A stretch of 13,559 nt of DNA from AC-37 sp045805345 (GTDB lineage: Bacteria > Actinomycetota > Thermoleophilia > Solirubrobacterales > Thermoleophilaceae): contig JBJMLK010000232.1 in the NCBI GenBank assembly GCA_045805345.1, forward strand, positions 1 to 13,559, written 5' to 3'. The translations under genes and the position numbers were made by a program. Positions within the stretch are counted from its first letter, which is position 1; each line of letters begins with the position of its first letter. Positions 1-5,203 of the stretch are shown here, piece by piece. The notes beneath the pieces are model-generated. The model had not been told where the DNA came from and made no database searches. It saw only the letters and a program-made list of their open reading frames with translations.

Positions 1-2
1 AC

Positions 3-404
3 AAAAATAACCTACACGACGAAAAAAACAACATCGTCGCCGTTGTTCCGATCCGGCAGAAGATCTCCGACGACCGCCTCGAGGAGATCGTGCAGCGCAC
101 GCGCGACGGCGGCGCCGAGGTCGTGAAGCTGCTGCAGAAGGGCTCGGCGTTCTACGCGCCGTCGGCGGCCGTCCTCGAGATGGTGGACTCGATCGTGTTC
201 GACCAGAAGCGAGTGCTTCCGTGCGCGGCGCTGTGTCAGGGCGAGTACGGCCTCGACGGCCTGTTCGTGGGCGTGCCCGTGCGACTAGGTGCCGAGGGAG
301 TGGAGGAGATCGTGGAGATCGACCTCGACGACGCGGAGCGCGGTGAGCTGGAGAAGTCGGCGGCGGCCGTTCAGGAGCTGGTGGAGGCGCTCAAGAACGT
401 GTGA
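3..404 (+). CDS. mdh: Malate dehydrogenase, C-terminal part (5' end outside window)
   Basis: This is the last ~130 codons of an NAD-dependent malate dehydrogenase, the TCA-cycle enzyme that interconverts malate and oxaloacetate in the cytoplasm. The frame is open from base 3 to a TGA at 402-404, so the start lies upstream of the window. The C-terminal LDH/MDH domain is recognisable from the segment RTRDGGAEVVKLLQKGSAFY, followed by the usual SAAVLEMVDSIV helix and the LPCAALCQGEYG strand-turn. The catalytic His and the NAD-binding fold are not in the window. The first ~12 codons (KNNLHDEKNN and onward) are A-rich and do not fit the family, whereas the sequence from about base 48 fits well. 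I take the first bases as an unreliable contig edge. The gene is convergent with the next one, with only 9 bases between the stop codons. Confidence 0.9.
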   Translation, partial: KNNLHDEKNNIVAVVPIRQKISDDRLEEIVQRTRDGGAEVVKLLQKGSAFYAPSAAVLEMVDSIVFDQKRVLPCAALCQGEYGLDGLFVGVPVRLGAEGVEEIVEIDLDDAERGELEKSAAAVQELVEALKNV

Positions 405-413
405 GTCCGGCGC

Positions 414-917
414 TCACCCGCGCATGCGGATCAGGCGCGGGATGAGCGGCTCGGCGAATCGCAGCAGGTGCATCAGCGGCACGGTGAACACGGTCACCAG
501 GACGCGCTGCACGGGCCCGCGCGCGAGGTGCGGGCCCAGCGCGGCCGCCACCGCCGCGAGGCCCGCCATCGGCCGAATGTGCGCCTTGATGTCGGTGACC
601 TGCCCCGTGTCGTCGATCGTGATCAGCTCGACGCCGTCGACCTCCATCCCACGCACCCGCGCGTGGAAGCCGAGCGCCTGCACGGCGCCGCTGTCGGCCT
701 CGAACGTGTACTCGAAGTCGAACGTCGCCAGGACCGCGGCCGTGAGGTCGCGAACAGCGCCGCGGCCCTCGAACGGCGGGCGGCCGAGGATCGGCGAGTG
801 AAACGAGACGTCCGGGGCGCACGCCGCGGCGAACGCGTCGGGGTCGCGCCCCTCCATCGCCTCGCGCAGCCGCCCGCGGGTAGCGACGGGGTCGGCCAGC
901 TGGAGCTCTGCGGTCAT
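414..917 (-). CDS. NTF2-like (SnoaL-type) nuclear transport factor 2 family protein
   Basis: A 167-aa protein whose first ~125 residues have the pattern of an NTF2-like cone-shaped fold: an N-terminal helix (LREAMEGRDPDAFAAACAPD), then FHSPILGRPPFEGRGAVRDL, then alternating strands ending in ITIDDTGQVTDIKAHIRP. Members of this superfamily are small-molecule binding proteins or isomerases and hydrolases. Sequence alone does not tell which, so no substrate is assigned. A hydrophobic C-terminal extension (residues ~133-160, including VLVTVFTVPLMHLL) goes beyond the usual domain and could be a membrane-associating helix. It lies 22 bases downstream of the Lrp/AsnC gene on the same strand and may be co-transcribed with it. 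It also has a possible promoter of its own, because TAACGT sits 7 bases before the ATG and no Shine-Dalgarno sequence is visible. Confidence 0.8.
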   Translation of the reverse strand: MTAELQLADPVATRGRLREAMEGRDPDAFAAACAPDVSFHSPILGRPPFEGRGAVRDLTAAVLATFDFEYTFEADSGAVQALGFHARVRGMEVDGVELITIDDTGQVTDIKAHIRPMAGLAAVAAALGPHLARGPVQRVLVTVFTVPLMHLLRFAEPLIPRLIRMRG

Positions 918-924
918 TCGGTGG

Positions 925-930
925 ACGTTA
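925..930 (-). promoter_or_regulatory. Candidate -10 element (TAACGT) for a leaderless NTF2-like transcript
   Basis: On the minus strand TAACGT lies 7 bases before the ATG at 917. The gap between the Lrp and NTF2-like genes has no purine-rich ribosome binding site. The TANNNT-plus-7 spacing matches several other genes in this window. The -35 position would fall inside the Lrp gene. This is inferred from pattern only. Confidence 0.4.
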
Positions 931-939
931 ACCGCTGGG

Positions 940-1446
940 TCAGGGGAGGGCCGGCCCGCGCGGCGGCACCGGCGACGACTGCACTATCGAGCTCGTGGTC
1001 TGCCCGAACGGGGTGAAGGTGTCGATCAGCTCCTCGAGATGGTGCACGTCGCGCACGTGCGCCTTCACGAAGAAGCAGTCCTCGCCCGTGATCCGGTGGC
1101 ACTCGACCACCTCCGGCGTCTCCCGCGCTAGCTGCGCGACGCGCGCGATCTGGCGCGGGCTCGGGCGGATGCGGATGATCGAGGTCAGCTCGTAGCCGAG
1201 CGCCGCCGGGTCGACGTCGGCGTGGTAGCCGGCGATCACACCCTCCGTCTGCAGGCGGCGCAGGCGCTCCCCGACGGCCGGCGGCGACAGCGCCACCCGG
1301 CGGCCGAGCGCGGCGAGCGAGATTCGCGCGTCCCCCTGGAGCTCGGCCAGAAGTCGCTCATCGACGGCATCCAGCCGCTGGAGCCTCTGGTTCGCAAGCA
1401 CTGCGTCGAGAATACCTTCGATCTCCTCTGTACGCGCCGCCTGCAC
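940..1446 (-). CDS. Lrp/AsnC family transcriptional regulator
   Basis: A 168-aa one-component regulator. The N-terminal AsnC winged helix-turn-helix spans residues ~25-75 (LDAVDERLLAELQGDARISL, recognition helix around SPPAVGERLRRLQTEGVI). The RAM effector-binding domain spans ~85-160, with the typical TPEVVECHRITGEDCFFVKA and the final strand TTSSIVQSSPV. Members sense amino acids or related metabolites, form dimers or octamers, and often control a divergent transporter. Here the EamA exporter starts 17 bases away on the other strand, which supports local control of that gene plus autoregulation. The start used is GTG at 1446. A GTG at 1401 (residue 16) would still keep the whole HTH, with a weak AAGG upstream. 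The paired weak -10-like hexamers in the 17-bp gap slightly favour 1446. The effector is unknown, though amino-acid export is a reasonable inference. Confidence 0.93.
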   Translation of the reverse strand: MQAARTEEIEGILDAVLANQRLQRLDAVDERLLAELQGDARISLAALGRRVALSPPAVGERLRRLQTEGVIAGYHADVDPAALGYELTSIIRIRPSPRQIARVAQLARETPEVVECHRITGEDCFFVKAHVRDVHHLEELIDTFTPFGQTTSSIVQSSPVPPRGPALP

Positions 1447-1463
1447 CGCGGAACACTGAACCC
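1447..1463. promoter_or_regulatory. 17-bp divergent start region between Lrp and EamA genes
   Basis: The two start codons (GTG at 1446 on minus, ATG at 1464 on plus) are separated by 17 bases with no Shine-Dalgarno on either side. AACACT at 1452-1457 lies 6 bases before the exporter ATG. Its complement CAGTGT (1458-1453) lies 6 bases before the regulator GTG. Each could be a degenerate -10 hexamer (first base off TANNNT) for a leaderless transcript. The -35 boxes and any Lrp site would then be inside the coding sequences. Confidence 0.3.
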
Positions 1464-2345
1464 ATGCGGCGGCGACCAGAGCTCTACTTCGCCGGCAGCG
1501 CGGTCTTCCACTACCTGGGACCCGCGTTCGCGGTGCTGCTGTTCGCGCGCGTGGACGTGCTCGGCGTGGCGTGGCTGCGCATCGCGTCGGCGGCGGTGAT
1601 CTTCGCGGCCTGGCGCCGCCCGTGGGGCGCCCTGCGCGGTCCGGCGGGCCCGCTGATCCTGGCGTGGGGGACCGTGCTGGCGGTCATGAACTGCTGCTTC
1701 TACTCGGCGATCGACCGGCTCCCGCTGGCCACCGTCGCCACCGTGGAGTTCCTGCCGGTGATCGTGCTCGCCGCGATCGGGGCACGCACCTCGCGCAACC
1801 TCGCGGCGCTCGCGATCGCGGTGCCGGGCGTCTACCTGATCACCGGAGTCCGGCTCGAGGGCGAGCCGCTCGGCGTGGCGCTCGCCTTCGCCAACGCAGT
1901 CCTCTTCGCGGCCTACATCGTGCTGGCGCACCGGGTGGCACGGCATCCGGGCGTGGATGGCATCGACGGCCTGGCCGCGGCGATGCTGGTGGCCGCCGTG
2001 GTCGTCACCCCGATCGGCGGCTGGCAGGCGGCGCCGGTCGCGCTCGACCCGGTCGCGCTGCTGGCCGGCATCGGCGTCGGGGTGTCGTCGTCGGTGATCC
2101 CATATGTGTTCGACCAGCTCGCGATGGCGCAGCTCAGTCGCGGCACCTACGCCCTGATGGTCGCGCTGCTGCCGGCCACAGCCACGGTGATCGGGGTCGT
2201 GGTGCTGGGCCAGGTGCCGTCGCCCGCAGAGGCCCTCGGCGTGCTTCTGGTGATCGCGGGCGTGGCCCTGCACCGCGATCCAGAAGCCGCGACGCCCGCC
2301 GCGAGTGCGGCTGCCCGCACCAGCCTTGGTGCGGAGCACGCGTAG
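1464..2345 (+). CDS. EamA/RhtA-type drug/metabolite transporter (exporter)
   Basis: A 293-aa integral membrane protein of the drug/metabolite transporter superfamily. It consists almost entirely of hydrophobic segments, consistent with ten membrane helices arranged as two EamA halves (roughly residues 8-135 and 143-275). The hallmark pattern is NCCFYSAIDRLPLATVATVE near residues 76-95, with the second half containing FDQLAMAQLSRGTYALMVAL before a final LLPATATVIGVVVLGQ helix. The first half most resembles RhtA-like threonine/homoserine exporters, so export of an amino acid or related metabolite is likely but not proven. The divergent Lrp/AsnC gene fits an amino-acid-responsive export unit. 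The C-terminal tail is an Ala-rich cytoplasmic stretch, and its coding sequence contains a 16-bp palindrome (2305-2320) that recurs 80 bp downstream. Confidence 0.92.
   Translation: MRRRPELYFAGSAVFHYLGPAFAVLLFARVDVLGVAWLRIASAAVIFAAWRRPWGALRGPAGPLILAWGTVLAVMNCCFYSAIDRLPLATVATVEFLPVIVLAAIGARTSRNLAALAIAVPGVYLITGVRLEGEPLGVALAFANAVLFAAYIVLAHRVARHPGVDGIDGLAAAMLVAAVVVTPIGGWQAAPVALDPVALLAGIGVGVSSSVIPYVFDQLAMAQLSRGTYALMVALLPATATVIGVVVLGQVPSPAEALGVLLVIAGVALHRDPEAATPAASAAARTSLGAEHA
2305..2320. repeat. 16-bp palindrome, copy 1 (GTGCGG-CTGC-CCGCAC)
   Basis: Perfect 6-bp arms GTGCGG and CCGCAC around CTGC, inside the last codons of the EamA gene. It differs from the copy at 2385-2400 at only two positions, both in the central four bases. 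A further half-site GTGCGG lies at 2329-2334. It is the right size for a dimeric repressor site. Confidence 0.5.
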
Positions 2346-2382
2346 TCCCAGCGGACGACCGGCGATCGCACCGACCGCAGAC

Positions 2383-2402
2383 GGGTGCGGTTGTCCGCAC
2401 CC
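2383..2402. promoter_or_regulatory. Palindrome copy 2, putative operator or hairpin upstream of cupin
   Basis: Perfect 8-bp arms GGGTGCGG and CCGCACCC flank TTGT. The inner 16 bp repeat the palindrome at 2305-2320, and the centres are exactly 80 bp apart. It lies between the exporter stop and the cupin start and overlaps TTGTCC (2391-2396), a possible -35 element. It has no T-run after it, so an intrinsic terminator is less likely than a protein-binding site, though RNA hairpin formation is also possible. Confidence 0.5.
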
Positions 2403-2428
2403 CGCTTATGCCTGTTAGCCCGCTTGGA

Positions 2429-2451
2429 CGCCGGCCCCGCCGGCGCGAGGA
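2429..2451 (+). promoter_or_regulatory. Leader hairpin abutting the Shine-Dalgarno of the cupin gene
   Basis: A stem of CGCCGGC and GCCGGCG with a CCC loop spans 2429-2445. The ribosome binding site GAGGA follows at 2447-2451, seven bases before the ATG at 2459. The good Shine-Dalgarno settles the start. The hairpin directly in front could modulate ribosome access, but there is no direct evidence for regulation. Confidence 0.4.
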
Positions 2452-2458
2452 TGTGCCC

Positions 2459-2938
2459 ATGATCGAGCAGACAGCCTCCACCGCCGAGACCGTCGCCACC
2501 GAGTGGTTCGTGGACCAGGTGGCGGCCGTGCTGAGCGACGACCGCGACGAGGGTCGCCGGCCCGTCCTGGCCGAGCGCACCGCGGGCGGCGGGAAGATGC
2601 CGCCGCTGCACACTCGCGACGAGGGCGAGGCCTACCGGGTCACGCAGGGCATCGTCACGTTCTTCGTCGGCGACGAGGCGTACTCCGCCGGTCCCGGCGA
2701 CGTGGTGGTCGCGCCGCCCGAGGTCGAGCGGACCTTCCGCGTCGAGTCCGACCGCGCCACGTGGTTCGTGCTCACGCACGTTCGCTCGCTGGCCCGGTTC
2801 GAGGACTGGGGCCGTGCGGTGAGCGAGCCGGTAGGCGACGGCTGGCCGTCGCTCGAGGAGGCCGCGACGGTGGAGTCGATCGCGCGCATCAACGGCATCG
2901 AGCTGGTCGGCCCGCCGGGGACCCTGCCCGCTGCGTGA
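2459..2938 (+). CDS. Cupin domain protein with depleted metal ligands
   Basis: A 159-aa small cupin. The beta-barrel core spans residues ~40-106: motif 1 is PPLHTRDEGEAYRVTQG (48-64) and motif 2 is GPGDVVVAPPEVERTFRV (78-95), with the expected inter-motif region GIVTFFVGDEAYSA. Of the four usual metal ligands, His51 and Glu57 remain. The second His of HxH is Arg53 and the motif-2 His is Arg91. Classical metal-dependent oxygenase chemistry is therefore doubtful, and a ligand-binding, scavenging or non-metal role is more likely. A C-terminal tail with two short helices (SLARFEDWGRAVSEP and EAATVESIARINGIELV) completes the protein. The start is fixed by GAGGA at 2447-2451. It ends one base from the convergent FMN reductase gene. 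No substrate can be assigned. Confidence 0.87.
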   Translation: MIEQTASTAETVATEWFVDQVAAVLSDDRDEGRRPVLAERTAGGGKMPPLHTRDEGEAYRVTQGIVTFFVGDEAYSAGPGDVVVAPPEVERTFRVESDRATWFVLTHVRSLARFEDWGRAVSEPVGDGWPSLEEAATVESIARINGIELVGPPGTLPAA

Positions 2939-2939
2939 G

Positions 2940-3500
2940 CTAGGCGGCCGCCGCGCGCGCCGGCACCGTCTCGTCGACGAGCGACCAGACGACCTCCCGC
3001 AACTCGTCGCGCAGGTTCTCGTCGATCAGCGCGCCGGTGGCCTCGTCGAAGCGCTGCGGCGCGTGGCCGAGCGGCAGCTCGACGTCCACCACGCGCGCCC
3101 CGGTGGCGCCCAGGACCTTGCGCAGGTCGGCCTGGGCCCACACCGCGCCGAAGGCCCCTGTGCTCGCGCCCACGACCGCCACCGGCTTGTTGCGCAGCAC
3201 GTTTGTGGCCAGCGGCCGCGACGCCCAGTCGATCGCGTTCTTGAGCTGGCCCGGGATCGACGAGTTGTACTCGGGCGTCGCGAACAGGATCGCGTCGGCG
3301 CCGGCGATCGCCGCGCGCAGTCGCGCGACGGCCGCCGGCGCCGGCTCGACGTCGTCGTCCTCGTCGTAGGGCGGGACCGCCTTGAGCTCCTCGTAGACGT
3401 CGAGCTCGACGTCGTCCGGGAGCAGCTCGCCGGCCGCGAGCAGCAGCTTGCGGTTGTACGAGCCGGGGCGGAGGCTGCCCGCTATCGCGAGGACGCGCAT
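2940..3500 (-). CDS. NAD(P)H-dependent FMN reductase (flavodoxin-like quinone/azo reductase)
   Basis: A 186-aa flavodoxin-fold reductase that uses NAD(P)H and bound FMN to reduce small acceptors such as quinones, azo compounds, chromate or free flavin. The N-terminal FMN phosphate loop is AGSLRPGSYNRKLL (residues 7-20). The family signature TPEYNSSIPGQLKNAIDW is at 75-92, followed by VAVVGASTGAFGAVWAQADL, the strand-loop that contacts the flavin. The length is normal for the family, and there is no signal peptide, so it acts in the cytoplasm. It lies 4 bases after the YceI stop on the same strand, and its ribosome binding site (GAGGG, about 8-9 bases before the ATG) lies within the YceI 3' end, so the two are co-transcribed and probably translationally coupled. 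Control by the divergent MarR gene is likely. Confidence 0.92.
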   Translation of the reverse strand: MRVLAIAGSLRPGSYNRKLLLAAGELLPDDVELDVYEELKAVPPYDEDDDVEPAPAAVARLRAAIAGADAILFATPEYNSSIPGQLKNAIDWASRPLATNVLRNKPVAVVGASTGAFGAVWAQADLRKVLGATGARVVDVELPLGHAPQRFDEATGALIDENLRDELREVVWSLVDETVPARAAAA

Positions 3501-3504
3501 CGGG

Positions 3505-4050
3505 TTAGCCCTCGGCCTTCACGAGGTACAGCTCGGCGTTGATCTTGACCCGGTTCGCGAGCGACGGGTTGCCGTTCGGGAGCGGGTTGTTCCAGCTGAT
3601 GCCGTACTCGGTCCGGTCGACCTCGGCCGCGAGGCGGAGCGCGTAGCGCACGCCGCCGAACGGGTCGTCGGCAGGCTCGGTGACGGTGCCCGTGGCCTTG
3701 ACCGGCAGCGTCCGGTTCTTGATCGTCAGGTCGCCGTCGATCTCGACCGAGTCGCCGTCGCGGCGGATCTCCCTCGAGGCGAACGTGATCTCCGGCGCGC
3801 GCTCGGCGTCGAAGAAGTCCGGCGACTGCAGGTGCGCCGTGAGGTTCTCGTCCTGGACCTTGACGCCGGCTACCGGCGCCGTGCCCGTGAGCGTCTGCCC
3901 GTCCTCGGTCACCTCGACCTTGGCGTCGACCGGCGAGAACGTGCCGGTGAACGTCCCGACCATGTAGTCGACGGCGAAGCCGACGGTCGAATGGACCGGG
4001 TCGACGTTCCAGGTGCCGGTCGGAAGGGCGGTGTCTGTGGTGGTGGTCAT
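3505..4050 (-). CDS. YceI family (lipid/isoprenoid-binding-like) protein
   Basis: A 181-aa YceI-domain protein. The family forms an extended lipocalin-like barrel that binds polyisoprenoid or other long-chain lipids, and members are often induced by stress. The start motif GTWNVDPVHSTVGFAVDYM (residues 12-30) and the end motif YGISWNN...NRVKINAELYLVKAEG are both diagnostic, and the middle contains FFDAERAPEITFASREI and DGDLTIKNRTLPV. No signal peptide is visible, so this is the cytoplasmic type. The start is supported by AAGGAG ten bases upstream of the ATG. It is the first gene of a two-gene operon with the FMN reductase, divergent from a MarR regulator. This arrangement suggests an inducible response to electrophiles, quinones or other toxic small molecules, which is inference from context. 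Confidence 0.95.
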   Translation of the reverse strand: MTTTTDTALPTGTWNVDPVHSTVGFAVDYMVGTFTGTFSPVDAKVEVTEDGQTLTGTAPVAGVKVQDENLTAHLQSPDFFDAERAPEITFASREIRRDGDSVEIDGDLTIKNRTLPVKATGTVTEPADDPFGGVRYALRLAAEVDRTEYGISWNNPLPNGNPSLANRVKINAELYLVKAEG

Positions 4051-4094
4051 TTTCGAAGCTCTCCTTGTTGCCGTGGCCGCCCCGCCGTGCGGGG

Positions 4095-4164
4095 CCTATA
4101 CTTGACTCCGCAACGAAAGTTAGCAGCCAACATTGAGCCGTCAACTATCGACACGTCAACTTTC
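4095..4164. promoter_or_regulatory. Divergent promoter/operator region between YceI operon and MarR gene
   Basis: For the minus strand, TTGACG (4144-4139) and TAACTT (4122-4117) are spaced 16 bp and could drive the YceI operon. On the plus strand TATACT (4097-4102) is a good -10 for the MarR gene, whose TTG is at 4133. Several repeats lie here: inverted arms GAAAGTT (4115-4121) and AACTTTC (4158-4164); the direct repeat CGTCAACT at 4139-4146 and 4154-4161; and the imperfect palindrome GTTAGCAGCCAAC at 4119-4131. These overlap both promoters and extend into the first MarR codons, as expected for an autoregulatory MarR site. Confidence 0.55.
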
Positions 4165-4672
4165 TGACACCCGACCCGGGGGGGCCTGCGCACCGGGAGA
4201 CGGGCCCAGCAGCACGGCGCTCGACGCCTGGGCGCGGCTGCTGCGCGGGCACGCGGCGCTGCGCCGCTCGCTGAGCGCGGAGCTCCAGGAGGACCACGGC
4301 CTGAGCGTGACCGCGTACGAGGCGCTGCTCCTGCTGTCGCGAGCCGACGGCGAGCTCCTGCGACGCGTGGACCTGGCGGAGGGGCTCGGCCTGAGCGCGT
4401 CGGGCGTCACCCGCCTGCTGGACGGGCTCGAGCGCGACGGCCTGGTGGAGAAGCGCTCGTGCGAGAGCGACGCCCGCGTGACCTACGCGGTGCTCACCGA
4501 CCCCGGGCGTCGCCGTCTCGCCGACTCGTCGCGCTCGCACATCGCGTCGATCGAGGCTGTGTTCGCCGAGCGGTTCGACGACGAGGAGCTGGCGGCGCTG
4601 GCGCGGTTGCTCGAGCGCCTGCCGGGGGCCGGCGGCGCGAGCGGGGCGGCGTGCTCCGCGGACGAGGCGTAG
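4133..4672 (+). CDS. MarR family transcriptional regulator
   Basis: A 179-aa MarR-type repressor. The core runs from residue ~29 to ~165: a dimerisation helix (LDAWARLLRGHAALRRSLSA), then LSVTAYEALLLLSRADG, the winged HTH with recognition helix LSASGVTRLLDGLERDGLV (87-105), and a wing containing KRSCESDARVTYAVLT with the conserved Asp-Ala-Arg. A C-terminal dimerisation helix follows. The family usually releases DNA when it binds phenolic compounds or is oxidised at cysteine. Cys110, in the wing, could take part in such sensing, but that is speculative. The only usable in-frame start near the promoter is TTG at 4133, because a stop precedes it at 4121 and no ATG or GTG follows before the domain. 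The first ~27 residues are a non-conserved tail. The target is probably the divergent YceI/FMN reductase operon and itself. Confidence 0.92.
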   Translation: MSRQLSTRQLSDTRPGGACAPGDGPSSTALDAWARLLRGHAALRRSLSAELQEDHGLSVTAYEALLLLSRADGELLRRVDLAEGLGLSASGVTRLLDGLERDGLVEKRSCESDARVTYAVLTDPGRRRLADSSRSHIASIEAVFAERFDDEELAALARLLERLPGAGGASGAACSADEA

Positions 4673-4696
4673 GCACCGAGGTCGCGTCCTGCCCTG

Positions 4697-4713
4697 GTCC
4701 CGGTTACCGGGAC
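4697..4713. repeat. Hairpin 1 between convergent units
   Basis: Arms GTCCCGG and CCGGGAC around a TTA loop form a 7-bp stem 24 bases after the MarR stop. There is no T-run directly after it. It sits immediately before a longer hairpin, and the two together probably form a transcriptional barrier between the MarR gene and the minus-strand SDR/SRPBCC operon. Confidence 0.5.
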
Positions 4714-4717
4714 TAAG

Positions 4718-4745
4718 TCAGGACGGATCTGCGGATCCGTCCTGA
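4718..4745. terminator. Long perfect hairpin, likely bidirectional terminator
   Basis: A perfect 12-bp stem (TCAGGACGGATC paired with GATCCGTCCTGA) around TGCG lies between two convergent transcription units. It stands 45 bases after the MarR stop and 8 bases beyond the SRPBCC stop. Downstream on the plus strand is only a modest CCCTTTATT tail. On the minus strand there is no T-run. Stem strength and position favour termination, though a Rho-independent mechanism is not certain. Confidence 0.6.
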
Positions 4746-4753
4746 GTCACCCT

Positions 4754-5203
4754 TTATTGCTTCCCTTCGACGAGGGCCTTGAGCCGCTTCAGGGTCTTGT
4801 CGGCCTCGCGCCCCGACGCCGCCTGCACGGCGCGGCCCGCGATCTTCCCGGCGAAGCCGCCCGGCAGCTCGTACTCGCTGAGGTAGGAGAAGTGCGTGGC
4901 GCCGTCGCCGTTCGCGCTCAGGCCGTAGACCGCTTTCGCCTTCGTGCCCATCGGCCCGCGGCCCTCCCAGACGATCCGTCGCGGCCGGTCGGCCTCGACG
5001 ACGGTCCAGGACAGCCGGAAGCGCTGGCCCGCCACCTTCATCCGCTGCCGCAGCTTCGAGCCCGTCCGCAGGTCGCCCTCGGGGGCCTCCTCGAGCTCCT
5101 CCTGGATCGTCACCCACTCGCCCAGGCAGCTCGGGTCGGCCAGCACGTCGTACACCCGGTCGGGCGGCGCGGCGATCTCGATCTCGCGCTCCAACTTGGT
5201 CAT
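4754..5203 (-). CDS. SRPBCC (START/Bet v1-like) family protein
   Basis: A 149-aa single-domain protein of the SRPBCC superfamily, which forms a deep hydrophobic ligand pocket. The opening strand and helix LEREIEIAAPPDRVYDVLAD with CLGEWV is the standard start of polyketide-cyclase/dehydrase-like members. It is followed by GSKLRQRMKVAGQRFRLSWT, IVWEGRGPMGTKAKAVYGL and the long C-terminal helix ending in EADKTLKRLKALVEGKQ. The frame is open further upstream, but the domain begins exactly at the ATG at 5203, which overlaps the stop of the SDR gene as ATGA. Translation coupling with the SDR is therefore very likely. Such pairs suggest that the SRPBCC protein binds a hydrophobic substrate or product of the SDR or acts on the same lipid-like compound. 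The ligand is unknown. Confidence 0.9.
   Translation of the reverse strand: MTKLEREIEIAAPPDRVYDVLADPSCLGEWVTIQEELEEAPEGDLRTGSKLRQRMKVAGQRFRLSWTVVEADRPRRIVWEGRGPMGTKAKAVYGLSANGDGATHFSYLSEYELPGGFAGKIAGRAVQAASGREADKTLKRLKALVEGKQ

Noticed and set aside
1236..2339. Long minus-strand open frame opposite the EamA gene
   Set aside because: Arg/His/Asp-rich translation without domain features. It overlaps two clear genes (EamA and Lrp).
2403..2458. T-run or terminator tail after the 2383-2402 hairpin
   Set aside because: The following bases are CCGCTTATG with no run of T, so a Rho-independent terminator is not supported.
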